Shown piece by piece: positions 8,492 through 19,761 of a DNA stretch of 64,000 bases (the stretch's first letter is position 1; every line of letters starts with the position of its first letter). Under the pieces are notes generated by a model. It did no database searches. It was not told where the DNA came from and saw only the letters and a program-made list of their open reading frames with translations. The position numbers and the translations under genes were made by a program. The DNA is from Elusimicrobiota bacterium (lineage in GTDB: Bacteria > Elusimicrobiota > Elusimicrobia > UBA1565 > UBA9628). The stretch is from assembly GCA_003452935.1 (NCBI GenBank), contig DMMY01000005.1:157950-221949 (forward strand). Direction: 5' to 3'.

Positions 8492-9861
8492 GCCATCTCT
8501 TCGGCACCGACGGCGTGCGCGGCATCCCCGGCCGCTATCCCCTGGTCGCGGGGGTCGTGCCCCGTCTCGCCCGAACCGCGGCCCGGCTGCTCATGCGGCA
8601 GAGCCGCAACGGCGCCCGGCCCCTGATCCTTATGGGCCGCGACACGAGGGGTTCCGGCCCGGATTTGTGCCGCTGGCTGGTGCGGGGATTCTCCGCCGCC
8701 GGCTGCCGGACCTTGGATTTGGGCGTCGCGCCGACCCCTACCGTGGCCTATCTCGCGCCGCGCGTCGGCGCTCTGGCCGGCGTGGTGGTCTCGGCCAGCC
8801 ACAACCCCGCCCGCTTCAACGGCATCAAATTTTTCACCCAGGACGGATATAAGATGACGCCGGAGCTCGAGGAGTCGGTGGAGCGCTCTCTCGCGGATGG
8901 GTCCGCGGATCAGGCGTGTCGCTTCCGTCGCGCCCCGCGCCCGGAAACGGACAGCGGCCTGATGGCGCGCTATCTCGATTTTTTGCGCAGCACATTCCCG
9001 GCCACGATGGATTTGTCGGGCTTGCGCCTGGTCGTCGATTGCGCGCACGGCGCGGCGGCCCGGATCGCGCCGGCTCTTTTCGCGGGCTTGGGCGCCGAGG
9101 TCGTGCCCGTGGGCTGCGCGCCCAACGGCCGAAACATCAACGACGGCTGCGGGGCGCTGTTCCCGGCCCGCATGCAGGCCGCGGTGCGCCGGTTCCGGGC
9201 CCATTGCGGGGTCTCCTTTGACGGGGACGCTGATCGCGCCATTTTTGCCGACGAGGCGGGCCGGCTGCTGGACGGGGACAATCTGATCTGCCTTTCGGCC
9301 CTGCACCTGCGCCGCAATGGTTTGCTGCGCTCCGGCAAGGTCGTGCTGACGGTCATGTCCAATTACGGGCTCATTCGATTCCTCGAGCGCCAGGGCATAT
9401 CCGTGGTGTCGGTGCCCGTGGGAGACCGCAACGTGACCGAGGCCATCGAGGCGGAAGACCTGAGTCTCGGAGGCGAGTCCTCCGGGCATATTATTTTCCG
9501 CAGCTTCGCCTCCACCGGCGACGGCATCCTGACGGCCCTGCAAACCCTGGCCGCGCTGCGCGAATCAGGACAGCGCCTGAGCGTTTGGCGCGCCATGTTT
9601 CGGCCCATGCCGCAGATCCTCATGAATATTTCCGTGGCGCAGAAGGTCCCCTTGGAGCGGCTGCCGCGCTTGCGCGAGTTCATGCGGCGTTGCGAGTCCG
9701 AGCTGCGGGGAGAGGGAAGGGTTTTTGTAAGGTACTCCGGGACGGAGCCGCTGCTGCGTATCATGATCGAAGGCCCCGAGCGGTCCCGGATTGATCAAAT
9801 GGCCCGCCAGCTCGCCGCAATCTACCTTGACGAGACCGGACAACAGGAGCGTTCCCCATGA
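8488..9861 (+). CDS. glmM: Phosphoglucosamine mutase
   Basis: Interconverts glucosamine-6-phosphate and glucosamine-1-phosphate on the way to UDP-GlcNAc. The phosphorylated active-site serine lies in SASHNP (Ser104), the Mg-binding loop is DGDADR (from residue 245), the sugar-recognition loop is GGESSGH and the C-terminal phosphate loop is RYSGTEPLLR. At 457 residues it is a full-length member. It overlaps folP and pdxJ by ATGA. Together with glmS (10585) and glmU (24247) the window encodes the complete route from fructose-6-phosphate to UDP-GlcNAc. Confidence 0.97.
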   Translation: MSHLFGTDGVRGIPGRYPLVAGVVPRLARTAARLLMRQSRNGARPLILMGRDTRGSGPDLCRWLVRGFSAAGCRTLDLGVAPTPTVAYLAPRVGALAGVVVSASHNPARFNGIKFFTQDGYKMTPELEESVERSLADGSADQACRFRRAPRPETDSGLMARYLDFLRSTFPATMDLSGLRLVVDCAHGAAARIAPALFAGLGAEVVPVGCAPNGRNINDGCGALFPARMQAAVRRFRAHCGVSFDGDADRAIFADEAGRLLDGDNLICLSALHLRRNGLLRSGKVVLTVMSNYGLIRFLERQGISVVSVPVGDRNVTEAIEAEDLSLGGESSGHIIFRSFASTGDGILTALQTLAALRESGQRLSVWRAMFRPMPQILMNISVAQKVPLERLPRLREFMRRCESELRGEGRVFVRYSGTEPLLRIMIEGPERSRIDQMARQLAAIYLDETGQQERSP

Positions 9862-10583
9862 AAATCACCAATACCCTGAAACTTGGAGTCAACATCGACC
9901 ATGTCGCCACCCTGCGCCAGGCGCGTCGCGATGTGGACCCCGACCCGGCCGCGGCCGCGCAGGTCTGTCTCCGGTCCGGCGCGGACATGATCGTCTGCCA
10001 TTTGCGCCAGGACCGCAGGCACATGCAGGACGCGGATATTTTCAAGCTCTGCGACCTCAAGGGCGATATCCACTTGGAAATGGCCGCCAGTCCGGAAATG
10101 ACGGCCATCGCCTTGAAGGCCAAGCCCGATTCCGTGTGCCTGGTTCCGGAAAGCCCGAACGAGGTCACGACCCAAGGGGGGTTGCGGCTCAAGGCCAATG
10201 CCAAGGTCGTGGGCCGCGCGGTCGAGAAGCTCAAGCGAGCCGGCATCGAGGTGAGCCTTTTCGTGGATCCCGACGCCGCCAATGTGCGCCTGGCCAGAGC
10301 CTTGGGGGCCGATACCGTTGAATTGTGCACCAGCGCCTATTCCGAATCCTCGGGGAAGAGGCAGCGGACCGCGGAACTCGAGCGCCTGGAACTGGCCGGC
10401 TATCTCGTCGACGAGTTGGGGATGCATCTGCACGCCGGGCACGGGCTCGACTACCACAACGTCGGACCTGTCTCCCAGATTCCGCGCATGGGGGCGCTCA
10501 ATATCGGGTTCTCCATCATGGCCCGGGCCATGTTCGTCGGCCTGAAAACGGCCGTTTTTGAAATGAAGCGGCTTATCAGCTGA
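9858..10583 (+). CDS. pdxJ: Pyridoxine 5'-phosphate synthase
   Basis: Final step of DXP-dependent vitamin B6 synthesis, joining 1-deoxyxylulose-5-phosphate and 3-amino-2-oxopropyl phosphate. Diagnostic N-terminus GVNIDHVATLRQAR, followed by IHLEMAA, VPESPNEVTTQGG, SLFVDPD and the phosphate-binding AGHGLDYHNV. The 241 residues match the family. ATGA overlap with glmM and a single base to glmS place it in the middle of the operon. PLP made here would serve the aminotransferase at 49839, though nothing links the genes directly. Confidence 0.97.
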   Translation: MKITNTLKLGVNIDHVATLRQARRDVDPDPAAAAQVCLRSGADMIVCHLRQDRRHMQDADIFKLCDLKGDIHLEMAASPEMTAIALKAKPDSVCLVPESPNEVTTQGGLRLKANAKVVGRAVEKLKRAGIEVSLFVDPDAANVRLARALGADTVELCTSAYSESSGKRQRTAELERLELAGYLVDELGMHLHAGHGLDYHNVGPVSQIPRMGALNIGFSIMARAMFVGLKTAVFEMKRLIS

Positions 10584-10584
10584 T

Positions 10585-12433
<1,849 letters not shown>

Positions 12434-12450
<17 letters not shown>

Positions 12451-12634
12451 CCTGCCTTCCTGGTCGCATTTTTCCAGGCCTCAGCATGGGGGATTGAAGC
12501 CTTTTCTTTGGGGCGTTCTCGTCGGGCTCTTGCTTGCGGTTCTGCCCTGGGAAAAAATTGTCCTCACGTTGGCGGACACGGCTAGAAATTTTCATTCCCG
12601 GAAAGCCCATTGGCCGCACGCGGGACTTCCTTAA
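12434..12634 (+). CDS. Small single-pass membrane protein (hypothetical)
   Basis: Possible 66-residue protein filling the gap between glmS and acpS. It overlaps the end of glmS (GTG 12434 or TTG 12443) and contains one clear hydrophobic segment (FLWGVLVGLLLAVLPW) followed by a charged tail. No family is recognised. Position and coding direction fit the operon, but with no strong ribosome site it could be non-coding spacer. Confidence 0.4.
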
Positions 12635-12639
12635 GGTTT

Positions 12640-12981
12640 ATGGACATAGGCCTGGATATCGTGGAGGTCAAGCGCATCCGAAAGATCATCCGGCGCACGC
12701 CGGGTTTTCTGCGCCGCGTCTTCAGCCCGGCGGAGTTGTCCTATTGCCGCGCCAAGAAGGATCCCTGGCCCCATTTCGCGGTCAGGTTCGCGGCCAAGGA
12801 GGCGGTCTGGAAGTCCCTGGGCCAGGACGGCGTGGCGTTGCGTGATATTTCCGTCGTCCGCGAGCGCACGGGCAAGCCCGGCGTTCTGATCAAGGGCCGG
12901 CGGGTGAGAGGCTTGAGGATTTCGCTTTCACATGGCGAGGATTACGCCGTGGCCGTGGCCTTGCGTGAGGGAAAACCATGA
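12640..12981 (+). CDS. acpS: Holo-[acyl-carrier-protein] synthase
   Basis: Transfers 4'-phosphopantetheine from CoA to the serine of acyl carrier protein. Mg-binding motifs are IGLDIVEV near the N-terminus and RFAAKEAVWKSLG, with ISLSHGEDYAVAVAL at the end. 113 residues from ATG 12640, preceded by AAGG; the longer frame (from 12610) adds non-conserved residues. ATGA overlap with nnrD. A second AcpS-like domain exists at 58393-59121, so this is presumably the housekeeping enzyme for fatty-acid ACP. Confidence 0.94.
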   Translation: MDIGLDIVEVKRIRKIIRRTPGFLRRVFSPAELSYCRAKKDPWPHFAVRFAAKEAVWKSLGQDGVALRDISVVRERTGKPGVLIKGRRVRGLRISLSHGEDYAVAVALREGKP

Positions 12982-13889
12982 AGGCGATTCCCAAGGGCGA
13001 ACTGCGCCAGGCCCTGGTCTGGCGACAGCCCCATGACCATAAGGGGGTGTTCGGGCATGTGCTGGTCGTGGCCGGCTCGCGCAACATGACCGGCGCCGCG
13101 ATCCTGGCGACGCGCGCGGCCCTGCGCTCCGGCGCCGGGCTCGTCACCGCGGCGGTTCCGGCTGACAGCCAGCCCATTGTGGCGGCGGCCGCGCCCGAGT
13201 CCCTGAGCGTGGGCCTTCCGCAAGGCGCTCTCGGCTGCCTGCGTCCCGATGGGGTGGGCCGGTTGCGGGCTCTGCATAAAGAGGCCGATTTTACGGTTTT
13301 GGCCATAGGACCGGGGCTTACGGCCCATCCTGAAACGGCCAAGTTCGTGCTCCTGGCCTTGAACAGCCTGCCTTTGCCCGCGGTGGTTGACGCCGACGCC
13401 TTGAACGTGCTCGCGGCCCAGGACGCGGAAGGTGTCAGGCAGCTCATGCGCGGCCGGAAGCAGCCCTGCGTGTTTACGCCGCACCCCGGGGAGATGGCGC
13501 GCTGCCTGGCTCTGGATATCAAGCAGGTCAAGGCCGACCGCGCCGGCTGCGTCGAGCGGCTGGCGCGCGACTGGAGCGGCGTGGCTCTGCTCAAGGGACG
13601 AGGAAGCTTGATCTCGAGCGGGGCTCGGACCGTGGTCAATCCCACGGGCGGCACGGGCTTGGCCAAGGGAGGGTCGGGAGATGTTTTGACCGGCCTTATC
13701 GCCGGGCTTTGGGCCCAGATGCTGGCCTCCGGCCGCGGCCGCGAGGACCAGGGTTTCTGGGCCGCGGCCTTGGGAGCGTGGCTGCACGGCCGCGCCGGCG
13801 AGTTGGCCGAGGCCGCGCGCACGCCTTATGCCATGACGGCCCAGGACGTCATCGAACATCTGCCGGCTGCTTTTGCGGAGCTGCTTTAA
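12978..13889 (+). CDS. nnrD: ADP-dependent NAD(P)H-hydrate dehydratase
   Basis: Ribokinase-like repair enzyme restoring NAD(P)H from its hydrated form. Motifs: GHVLVVAGSRNMTGAA at the N-terminus, DADALN, FTPHPGEMARCL, and the nucleotide motif NPTGGTGLAKGGSGDVLTG. The 303-residue protein contains only the dehydratase part; the epimerase domain (NnrE), fused in many bacteria, is absent here and must be encoded elsewhere or missing. It is the last gene of the operon that starts at 5301. Confidence 0.93.
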   Translation: MKAIPKGELRQALVWRQPHDHKGVFGHVLVVAGSRNMTGAAILATRAALRSGAGLVTAAVPADSQPIVAAAAPESLSVGLPQGALGCLRPDGVGRLRALHKEADFTVLAIGPGLTAHPETAKFVLLALNSLPLPAVVDADALNVLAAQDAEGVRQLMRGRKQPCVFTPHPGEMARCLALDIKQVKADRAGCVERLARDWSGVALLKGRGSLISSGARTVVNPTGGTGLAKGGSGDVLTGLIAGLWAQMLASGRGREDQGFWAAALGAWLHGRAGELAEAARTPYAMTAQDVIEHLPAAFAELL

Positions 13890-14407
13890 TCCCGTTGGTC
13901 GTCCGTTGGGCGCGGGCTTCGACTCCCGCGGTCTCTCAGCCTGCTCTAAATGAAGCGAGACGATGGACGGTTTGGGAGGCCGGCGTTCACTCTACTGGCC
14001 GGACCAAGAATCTTTTACTCTCTTCGGGAGCGTGACTCGGCCCTGACGCAAAGGCTGTCAGGGCCGAATGCCAGCTGCAACTAAATTTTCGCGGCTAATT
14101 CGTATCCTGGCAATTTCCTGTCAAAGTGATGCGCGAAAATACATCGGTTTGACAGGGATTGCAAAGGCAGCGCCCTGCGGTCACTGCGTCCGAACATGCC
14201 TCCTCCCTCCATCGACGCAGAAGGCCGCGTCGAGTTCGGAAGAATTTAGGTTAATCCGAGTATGAGACGCCCATTTCCATGCCGCCAGGGTCAAGCGGCC
14301 CATTATGGATGGGGCTCTTGGACCCAACTGAGGATGGGACTAACAACCCGCGGAAAGCGACCAAACGGCCCTTCTTTAAAATTCAGGCGAGGCTACACTA
14401 TCCAAGA
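13890..14407. other. Intergenic region of 518 bases without a supported gene
   Basis: No frame here has convincing coding character. It holds a perfect 10-bp inverted repeat at 14038-14066 and, just before the next gene, TACACT at 14394-14399 as a -10-like element. The base composition is a little more AT-rich than the flanking genes. Confidence 0.6.
14038..14066. repeat. Perfect 10-bp inverted repeat
   Basis: CGGCCCTGAC and GTCAGGGCCG flank a nine-base loop. It is not followed by a T-tract on either strand, so a factor-independent terminator is unlikely; an operator or a Rho-associated 3' structure is possible. Confidence 0.6.
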
Positions 14408-17400
14408 ATGGATATCGCGGGAAAAAACACGTTGAAATCCTGCGTTTGCGTTGTGCTTTGCGTCGCGCTGATGCCAATGTCCGCCGGCGCGCCGAGCTAT
14501 GCGGCTATCGGCGCCAGGCTGCATGGTCTGCGAACCCGAGCAGTCAATCCCGTGGCCGGGTCTGTCTCTGCGCCGGCTAATCTTCGGCAAGGTTCCGAGG
14601 CTTGGATTTTCGCGGGGCATGCCGCATCGGTGCCGCTTGTTCCCGCTATCGCGGAGAGGACAGACCGGCTCCGCGCGTTCGGCGTAAGCCCCTTGCCCCG
14701 CTTGCTTGCGGCTGATTCTGCTGCGCCGGATGCAGATGCCAGTGTCGAGCCCGCCGGGCCGCTGCGAGCTTTGCTGGACGGATGGCAAGGCGCGGGCCAG
14801 GATTGGCCGTCGCGGTCATGGGAGGAAGAAACCGTTGGCGATTCGCGGATGAAATTTGACGGCGCGGCTGGGGCCGGAGCGTTGAACGCCGCGCCCCATG
14901 TTCTCGCGAATGAAATTCCTGCAACAGCCTCCGATATCCTGGTCCCCGCACGACGCGGCCGCGCCGGCCAATTGTCGGATGAGGAGTACGCGGAACTCCT
15001 GAAGTGGGGGCGGCAGCTGCAGGGGACAATGGGCACTCTGGTGACGCCTCCGATAGGGACCATCGCGCCTGACGTAAAGGCAGCTAAAAAATTCGTCGAA
15101 AGCATGATCGAAAATCTGGCCGGCCCGCAATTAAAGGCGCAGGGCATCAAGCTGGTCGTCAATATATACGGGTCGGACGTGGTCAATGCTTTTGCGCGGG
15201 AATTTAAGTCCGGAGAAGTTGGGTCCCCGGAGACCGGCTGGCGCAGGCAGCACTCTGGGCAAGGGGCACCATGGCCCATACGCAGGCTCTACGGGATCTT
15301 TGATGACCAGCCTTTCTGCGAGTTGGGCATAACCACGGGCATGCTGAACCGCTGCGCAACTCAAGGCCAGCTTGCCTTTGTGATCGGCCATGAAATCACG
15401 CACCTGCTTGAACGACATACGGCGCTGGAGGAGTTTAAGCTGGCGGCTCTGGCCAAGCGCTGGTGGTCGGCGCAACAGTTTGAAGTCGTGGCCGATGCCG
15501 GCGCTGTTCGGCTGATGAAGGGGAAATATGATCTGCACGCGGCGGTTACGGCGCTGACGGACTTTGCCCGTTTGGGATCGGCGGCTCGTCAGGGAGATAT
15601 CCAGGCCGGGACCTCGGATCATCACCAGCCGGGGTTCCGTATCGCTTTGGCGCAAATGGAAGTCGAGAGACAGCTGACGAGCTCTGTCCAGGCCCATCAG
15701 CCGGATCAGGCGCTGCCGGCGTTCATTAAATTGGGACGCATGACGCCCCGGCCCCTCAAGATCCAGAATTTCGCCAAGAATCTTGCCGATTTCGAGGTTG
15801 TCGCCGACGCTATTCGAGCGGACCCCGAAGCTGCTTGGATAGAGGATCAAGATTTCTCTGCCATCAAGCGCATCAGACCCGGCTATTCGTTCCAACAAGT
15901 CGACGATCCCGAGGTGCTGCATCGCTTTCTCATGGCTGCGGTGCAAAGATATTTGGCCGAGCCGCAATCATCTCAGGACGATGTTGTCGTCTTCTTCAAG
16001 CTGCTGTACTTCATCGAGCAATATTATGGCGGCTGGGAGCTTGACCATGCGCTGCAGCTTTTGACGCTCGATGAGCAGGCCCGCATCCGTTATTTTCTGG
16101 CGCGCCAGGCAAGGCCGATGAAAAGAGATCCCGCGGACGCGGTGTTTCGCTCATTTAACCCTAGCTCTTGCTTGAATTTGGCGCACACTCTGCAGGGCTT
16201 GGGCCTGCAGAGGATTTTGATGCCTCTGTCTAGCCGCCATGCAAAGTGGAGAGGGTTCTTGAAGCTCGTGCCCAGACTTCTGACTTCCTATTCTTTCAAT
16301 GGGCGCAGAGAGCTTTCTGACCTGCGCTATCTGATCGAGAACCTTTCTGAAGAACAGGACATGGTCCCTGGCTATAAGTCGGCCATGCTGGGTCATGTGG
16401 CCGATTTTTTGGCGGAATTAGGACGCCTGCCTCCCGGCGAAATCCAAGGATATTTTTCCGAAGAATTCCTGAACAGCTCCCTCTTGTTCTACAGCATCCT
16501 GGAGCGGGCGCGTCAGCATCAGGGAGCGAATGATTCCGCGCAATGGGACCATCTAGCGCAAGCCATGGCTCCTCTTATGCGAGCCTATATGCGCTATCGG
16601 GATCAGGTCCTGGAGGAGTTGGTTGCCCGGCCGGATTTCGCGGCGCAAGACCAGGGCTTCATTCTGCGCGTATTGGCAAATCCGGCCATGCGGGACCCCA
16701 GTTATCCGCCCAGGGCCGAGATGATGCGAAGTCTCTATGCCGCCTTGGCGACCGTGACCGTCCACTGGGGTACCCGCAACAACTGGGACAACGATAAATT
16801 TGAGAGCCCACAGATCCTTTGGGGAGAGATGCTCGAGAGGGTTGACTTCTCGTTTAAGCAGAAGCTGCGCGTTCTTGAAGCCTTGGCCAGCTTTCAACCG
16901 CTGCTCCCGGATGAAATCTCCATGGACAAGCAAAAGCTTGTGGCTGGCTATCTCGCGCGCTTCCTGTCCCAGCCGGGCGCTACGGAGCATGCTCTGCGGC
17001 TGTTGCGCCGCGGCGAGATCGGCTTGGTTCCCTTGTTGGGGCGCGACGAGCGACAGAGCCGCCGCTGGGCCGAGGCCCTGCCCGAGAAGACGCGACGGGC
17101 CATTATCGATGAGATGCTTCAGCGGACGGAGAACATGCTGCCGCCGTTTCTTCAGATCGACGGCGGCAGATTTCTGCTGGATCTTCTGACCGTTTCCCAG
17201 GGGGATCTGGCGGACATGGATTGGTGGGTCAAAAGCCTGGACAGGCTGCTCAACGCGAGCCCCTTGGCGCTTCAGGGCCGCCAAGACAACGAGGCTGTCT
17301 TGCGCGGATTGCTCAACGCGCGGCTGAGCCGGCTTGCGCCGGAGGAGCTGCCGCAAAAATTGAAGAATCCTCGGATATTGAAGACGCTCTCTTGCGAGGA

Positions 17401-19207
17401 AGCGGCGGAGTGGCTTTTCCGCATACTGCCTGAGCCAACGGAGCTTTCAAGGACAGAGCTTGCCGCCGCGGTCAGGGCGCTTTTTGTGGATTACAATCTG
17501 GCTGTGGAGTTCCCGGCGGTTGAACGCCAACTCAAGATACTGTTGGCGCGTCGTTTGCGGCTTCAGCCGGGGGAGACGAAGCTGTTTTTTCCTGCAGAGG
17601 ACCATATGGCGACGGAGCGTACGTCCTCTGCCGCGGGCTATATCAGGGGCATGAGCGCCTTGGTAGCGCAGATTCAGCAGCATTCGCCGCAAGAGCAGCT
17701 TGAGGCGCTTCGTTACCTTTTGGGCGACAGCAGCAGCCTGCCTTCCTTCCTTTCGGGAGCCGGCCTAGCCGCCTCCATGGACAGCGCGGTACTCAATATC
17801 ATTGTGCAACAAGTCCGCGAATGGGCTTCGACGGACAATCCTCTTGGGAGGATACTCGTCGCCGACTCCATCCTGGCCGGCCCGCAGGGGCTGCTGGCTG
17901 ACGCTCAAGGCGAGCATGTCCTGATGGAGCATATCCTCGGCTCGGTCGGTCCAAGCTATCGCGATCTCGCCCATGAGCTGGCGCTCGGCGTCCTGCATTC
18001 GCACGGCGCCTCAGAGTCCTTGGCCGCGGCCTACGTGCTAAGCAGCGCAGGTCATTACAAGGGCCAAGGCAAGACGGGTGAGCAAGCTCTGCTCAAAAGC
18101 CTGCTTGTGGCGCATGGCGCGCCCGGAATCAAGCTCGGCCAGTTTCTGGCCTTCACCAACCCCGAGCTGCGCGATGCCTTGGGGGATATTCAAGACAACG
18201 CCCAGGAGTTCAATGAATTGGAACTTCTTGAGGCGATCGAGGCGCGTTTCGGGGATCAGTGGCCTTCCCATTACCAGGTTATCGGCGTGCTCGGCACTGG
18301 ATCCGTGAACGCGGGCGTCGAACTGAAGGATCTGCGCTCAGGGGCCAGCGTGGTCATGAGCATGGCCTATCCGGATATCGAGGTTCGGACCGCGGAGAAT
18401 TTCAGGCGCGTGGAGCGAATCATCGCCGAATTGACGCGAACAGAGTCGGGCGAACGACGCTTTGGCTATATTAGGGATCTGCTGCCTTTGATCAAAGATT
18501 CCGTGTCTCTCGAATTCGATAAACGCAACGCTTTCAATATGCAGAAGCTGGCCCAAGGCTTCTATGACCGGACGATCGCGGGATGGAAGGTTCAGAGCGT
18601 TCCCGTATCAGCGTTGAGCCATATGTCGGTTTTCATGGGCAAGGCTCCGGGGATCACGGCGCGCAAGCTCTTGGAGAGGGATCCGAAGACATACCTCAGC
18701 GTTATGAGAATATTAAGCGGCATAGAGTATGGATTGCTCATGGGGGATGCTGGAACGCACCCCGAGGCAGTCAATAGCTTTTTCGCCAATCCCGATTTTC
18801 ACGATGGGCAAGTTCTAGTGGATGTCGTCAATAAGACCATCACGATCCTGGACTTCGGGCAGGCCGTGCCTTTGTCCGATTCCGACCGGCGCCTCGGGCT
18901 TCGAATCCTTAGGGCCGCGGCAAAATTCGACAGTCACAAGGCTGTGCGGGATTGGGTGCAGAAGAGTTTCGGGACATCCCTGAGCGAGGCAGAAGTCCGC
19001 GAGATGTTGGAATCATCCGACCGCATGGGACGCTTCGTGAAACTGGTGGCAAAGATTCGTGCCCGCGGCGGGAAGGTCCCCATTGCCGCAGTGCATTGGG
19101 TGATGGCCGTCAACCGCCAGCTGGAGTTGTCGAAGAAGATCGGCACGCATCTTGATTGGAAGGTCGGCGCCCGTCTTCTGGCTTCAAAGTTCGGCCTGCT
19201 GGATTGA
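14408..19207 (+). CDS. Giant exported protein: M48-like zinc protease plus ABC1/UbiB-kinase-like domain
   Basis: A 1599-residue protein. ATG 14408 starts a signal peptide (KSCVCVVLCVALMPMSAGA) and lies eight bases after TACACT. Residues about 200-400 look like a gluzincin (M48-type) protease: HEITH at 328-332 and the downstream EVVAD at 359-363 as third ligand. A helical region of about 800 residues without recognised repeats follows. Residues about 1235-1500 resemble the ABC1/UbiB atypical kinase: GIKLGQFLAF (K1242, the family KxGQ signature), a glycine-rich turn GTGSVNAG (1296) and ILDFGQA (D1482). The loop NPDFHDGQ replaces the usual HADPHPGN, so kinase activity is uncertain. A known kinase family behind a signal peptide is very unusual. 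No operon partners; function unknown. Confidence 0.85.
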   Translation: MDIAGKNTLKSCVCVVLCVALMPMSAGAPSYAAIGARLHGLRTRAVNPVAGSVSAPANLRQGSEAWIFAGHAASVPLVPAIAERTDRLRAFGVSPLPRLLAADSAAPDADASVEPAGPLRALLDGWQGAGQDWPSRSWEEETVGDSRMKFDGAAGAGALNAAPHVLANEIPATASDILVPARRGRAGQLSDEEYAELLKWGRQLQGTMGTLVTPPIGTIAPDVKAAKKFVESMIENLAGPQLKAQGIKLVVNIYGSDVVNAFAREFKSGEVGSPETGWRRQHSGQGAPWPIRRLYGIFDDQPFCELGITTGMLNRCATQGQLAFVIGHEITHLLERHTALEEFKLAALAKRWWSAQQFEVVADAGAVRLMKGKYDLHAAVTALTDFARLGSAARQGDIQAGTSDHHQPGFRIALAQMEVERQLTSSVQAHQPDQALPAFIKLGRMTPRPLKIQNFAKNLADFEVVADAIRADPEAAWIEDQDFSAIKRIRPGYSFQQVDDPEVLHRFLMAAVQRYLAEPQSSQDDVVVFFKLLYFIEQYYGGWELDHALQLLTLDEQARIRYFLARQARPMKRDPADAVFRSFNPSSCLNLAHTLQGLGLQRILMPLSSRHAKWRGFLKLVPRLLTSYSFNGRRELSDLRYLIENLSEEQDMVPGYKSAMLGHVADFLAELGRLPPGEIQGYFSEEFLNSSLLFYSILERARQHQGANDSAQWDHLAQAMAPLMRAYMRYRDQVLEELVARPDFAAQDQGFILRVLANPAMRDPSYPPRAEMMRSLYAALATVTVHWGTRNNWDNDKFESPQILWGEMLERVDFSFKQKLRVLEALASFQPLLPDEISMDKQKLVAGYLARFLSQPGATEHALRLLRRGEIGLVPLLGRDERQSRRWAEALPEKTRRAIIDEMLQRTENMLPPFLQIDGGRFLLDLLTVSQGDLADMDWWVKSLDRLLNASPLALQGRQDNEAVLRGLLNARLSRLAPEELPQKLKNPRILKTLSCEEAAEWLFRILPEPTELSRTELAAAVRALFVDYNLAVEFPAVERQLKILLARRLRLQPGETKLFFPAEDHMATERTSSAAGYIRGMSALVAQIQQHSPQEQLEALRYLLGDSSSLPSFLSGAGLAASMDSAVLNIIVQQVREWASTDNPLGRILVADSILAGPQGLLADAQGEHVLMEHILGSVGPSYRDLAHELALGVLHSHGASESLAAAYVLSSAGHYKGQGKTGEQALLKSLLVAHGAPGIKLGQFLAFTNPELRDALGDIQDNAQEFNELELLEAIEARFGDQWPSHYQVIGVLGTGSVNAGVELKDLRSGASVVMSMAYPDIEVRTAENFRRVERIIAELTRTESGERRFGYIRDLLPLIKDSVSLEFDKRNAFNMQKLAQGFYDRTIAGWKVQSVPVSALSHMSVFMGKAPGITARKLLERDPKTYLSVMRILSGIEYGLLMGDAGTHPEAVNSFFANPDFHDGQVLVDVVNKTITILDFGQAVPLSDSDRRLGLRILRAAAKFDSHKAVRDWVQKSFGTSLSEAEVREMLESSDRMGRFVKLVAKIRARGGKVPIAAVHWVMAVNRQLELSKKIGTHLDWKVGARLLASKFGLLD

Positions 19208-19308
19208 TCCTCCGGGTCCGACGCTGAAACCCGATTGATTTGATAAAATAGATGATCAAGCCAAGAAAAACTTGCGGCAGCACGGGACACGCGCTTGATG
19301 ACCGCGTG

Positions 19309-19761
19309 ATGGTGAGGACTTCGGACGAGTCCTCGACTTTGGCCTTGGGCCGGCGACTGGGGCGTCTCTTGCGGGGGTGGGACGTGGTCTGCCTTTACGG
19401 CGACCTGGGCAGCGGCAAGACCACCTTGACCCGGGGCCTGGCGCAGGGCCTGGGTTCGCGCAGCCGGGTCGCGAGCCCCACCTTCGGCCTGGCCCGGGTC
19501 TATCGCGCCAAGCCCTGGCTCATCTACCACCTGGACCTTTACCGCGTGGCTCCTGACCAGACGCGCGACATCGGGCTGGAGGAATTCGTTTCCGACCCGA
19601 AGGGAATCTGCGTGGTGGAGTGGCCCGAGGTCGGGGAGAGCTATTATCCCAAGGACCGGCTCGACGTGCGCCTTGAGCATTGCCGCAACGGCCGAACCCT
19701 GAAGTTTAAGCCCCGCGGACCGCGCGGCCGCGAGATTTTGTCCGGTTTGGGACGCTCATGA
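19309..19761 (+). CDS. tsaE: tRNA threonylcarbamoyladenosine biosynthesis ATPase TsaE
   Basis: P-loop ATPase needed with TsaB and TsaD for the t6A37 modification of ANN-decoding tRNAs. Walker A GDLGSGKTT, then SPTFGLARVY, the HLDLYR motif and VEWPEVGE. ATG 19309 gives the usual length of 150 residues beginning right at the conserved region; an in-frame ATG at 19252 would add 19 non-conserved residues and sits directly after the AT-rich TTGATAAAAT element, which may be the promoter. ATGA overlap with tsaB. TsaD is not in the window. Confidence 0.93.
   Translation: MVRTSDESSTLALGRRLGRLLRGWDVVCLYGDLGSGKTTLTRGLAQGLGSRSRVASPTFGLARVYRAKPWLIYHLDLYRVAPDQTRDIGLEEFVSDPKGICVVEWPEVGESYYPKDRLDVRLEHCRNGRTLKFKPRGPRGREILSGLGRS

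Noticed and set aside
8113..9543. 476-residue minus-strand open frame opposite glmM
   Set aside because: Antisense shadow created by GC-rich third positions; no recognisable family.
14038..14066. Inverted repeat considered as an intrinsic terminator after nnrD
   Set aside because: No T-tract follows on either strand, and it lies about 150 bases after the stop codon; kept only as a repeat.
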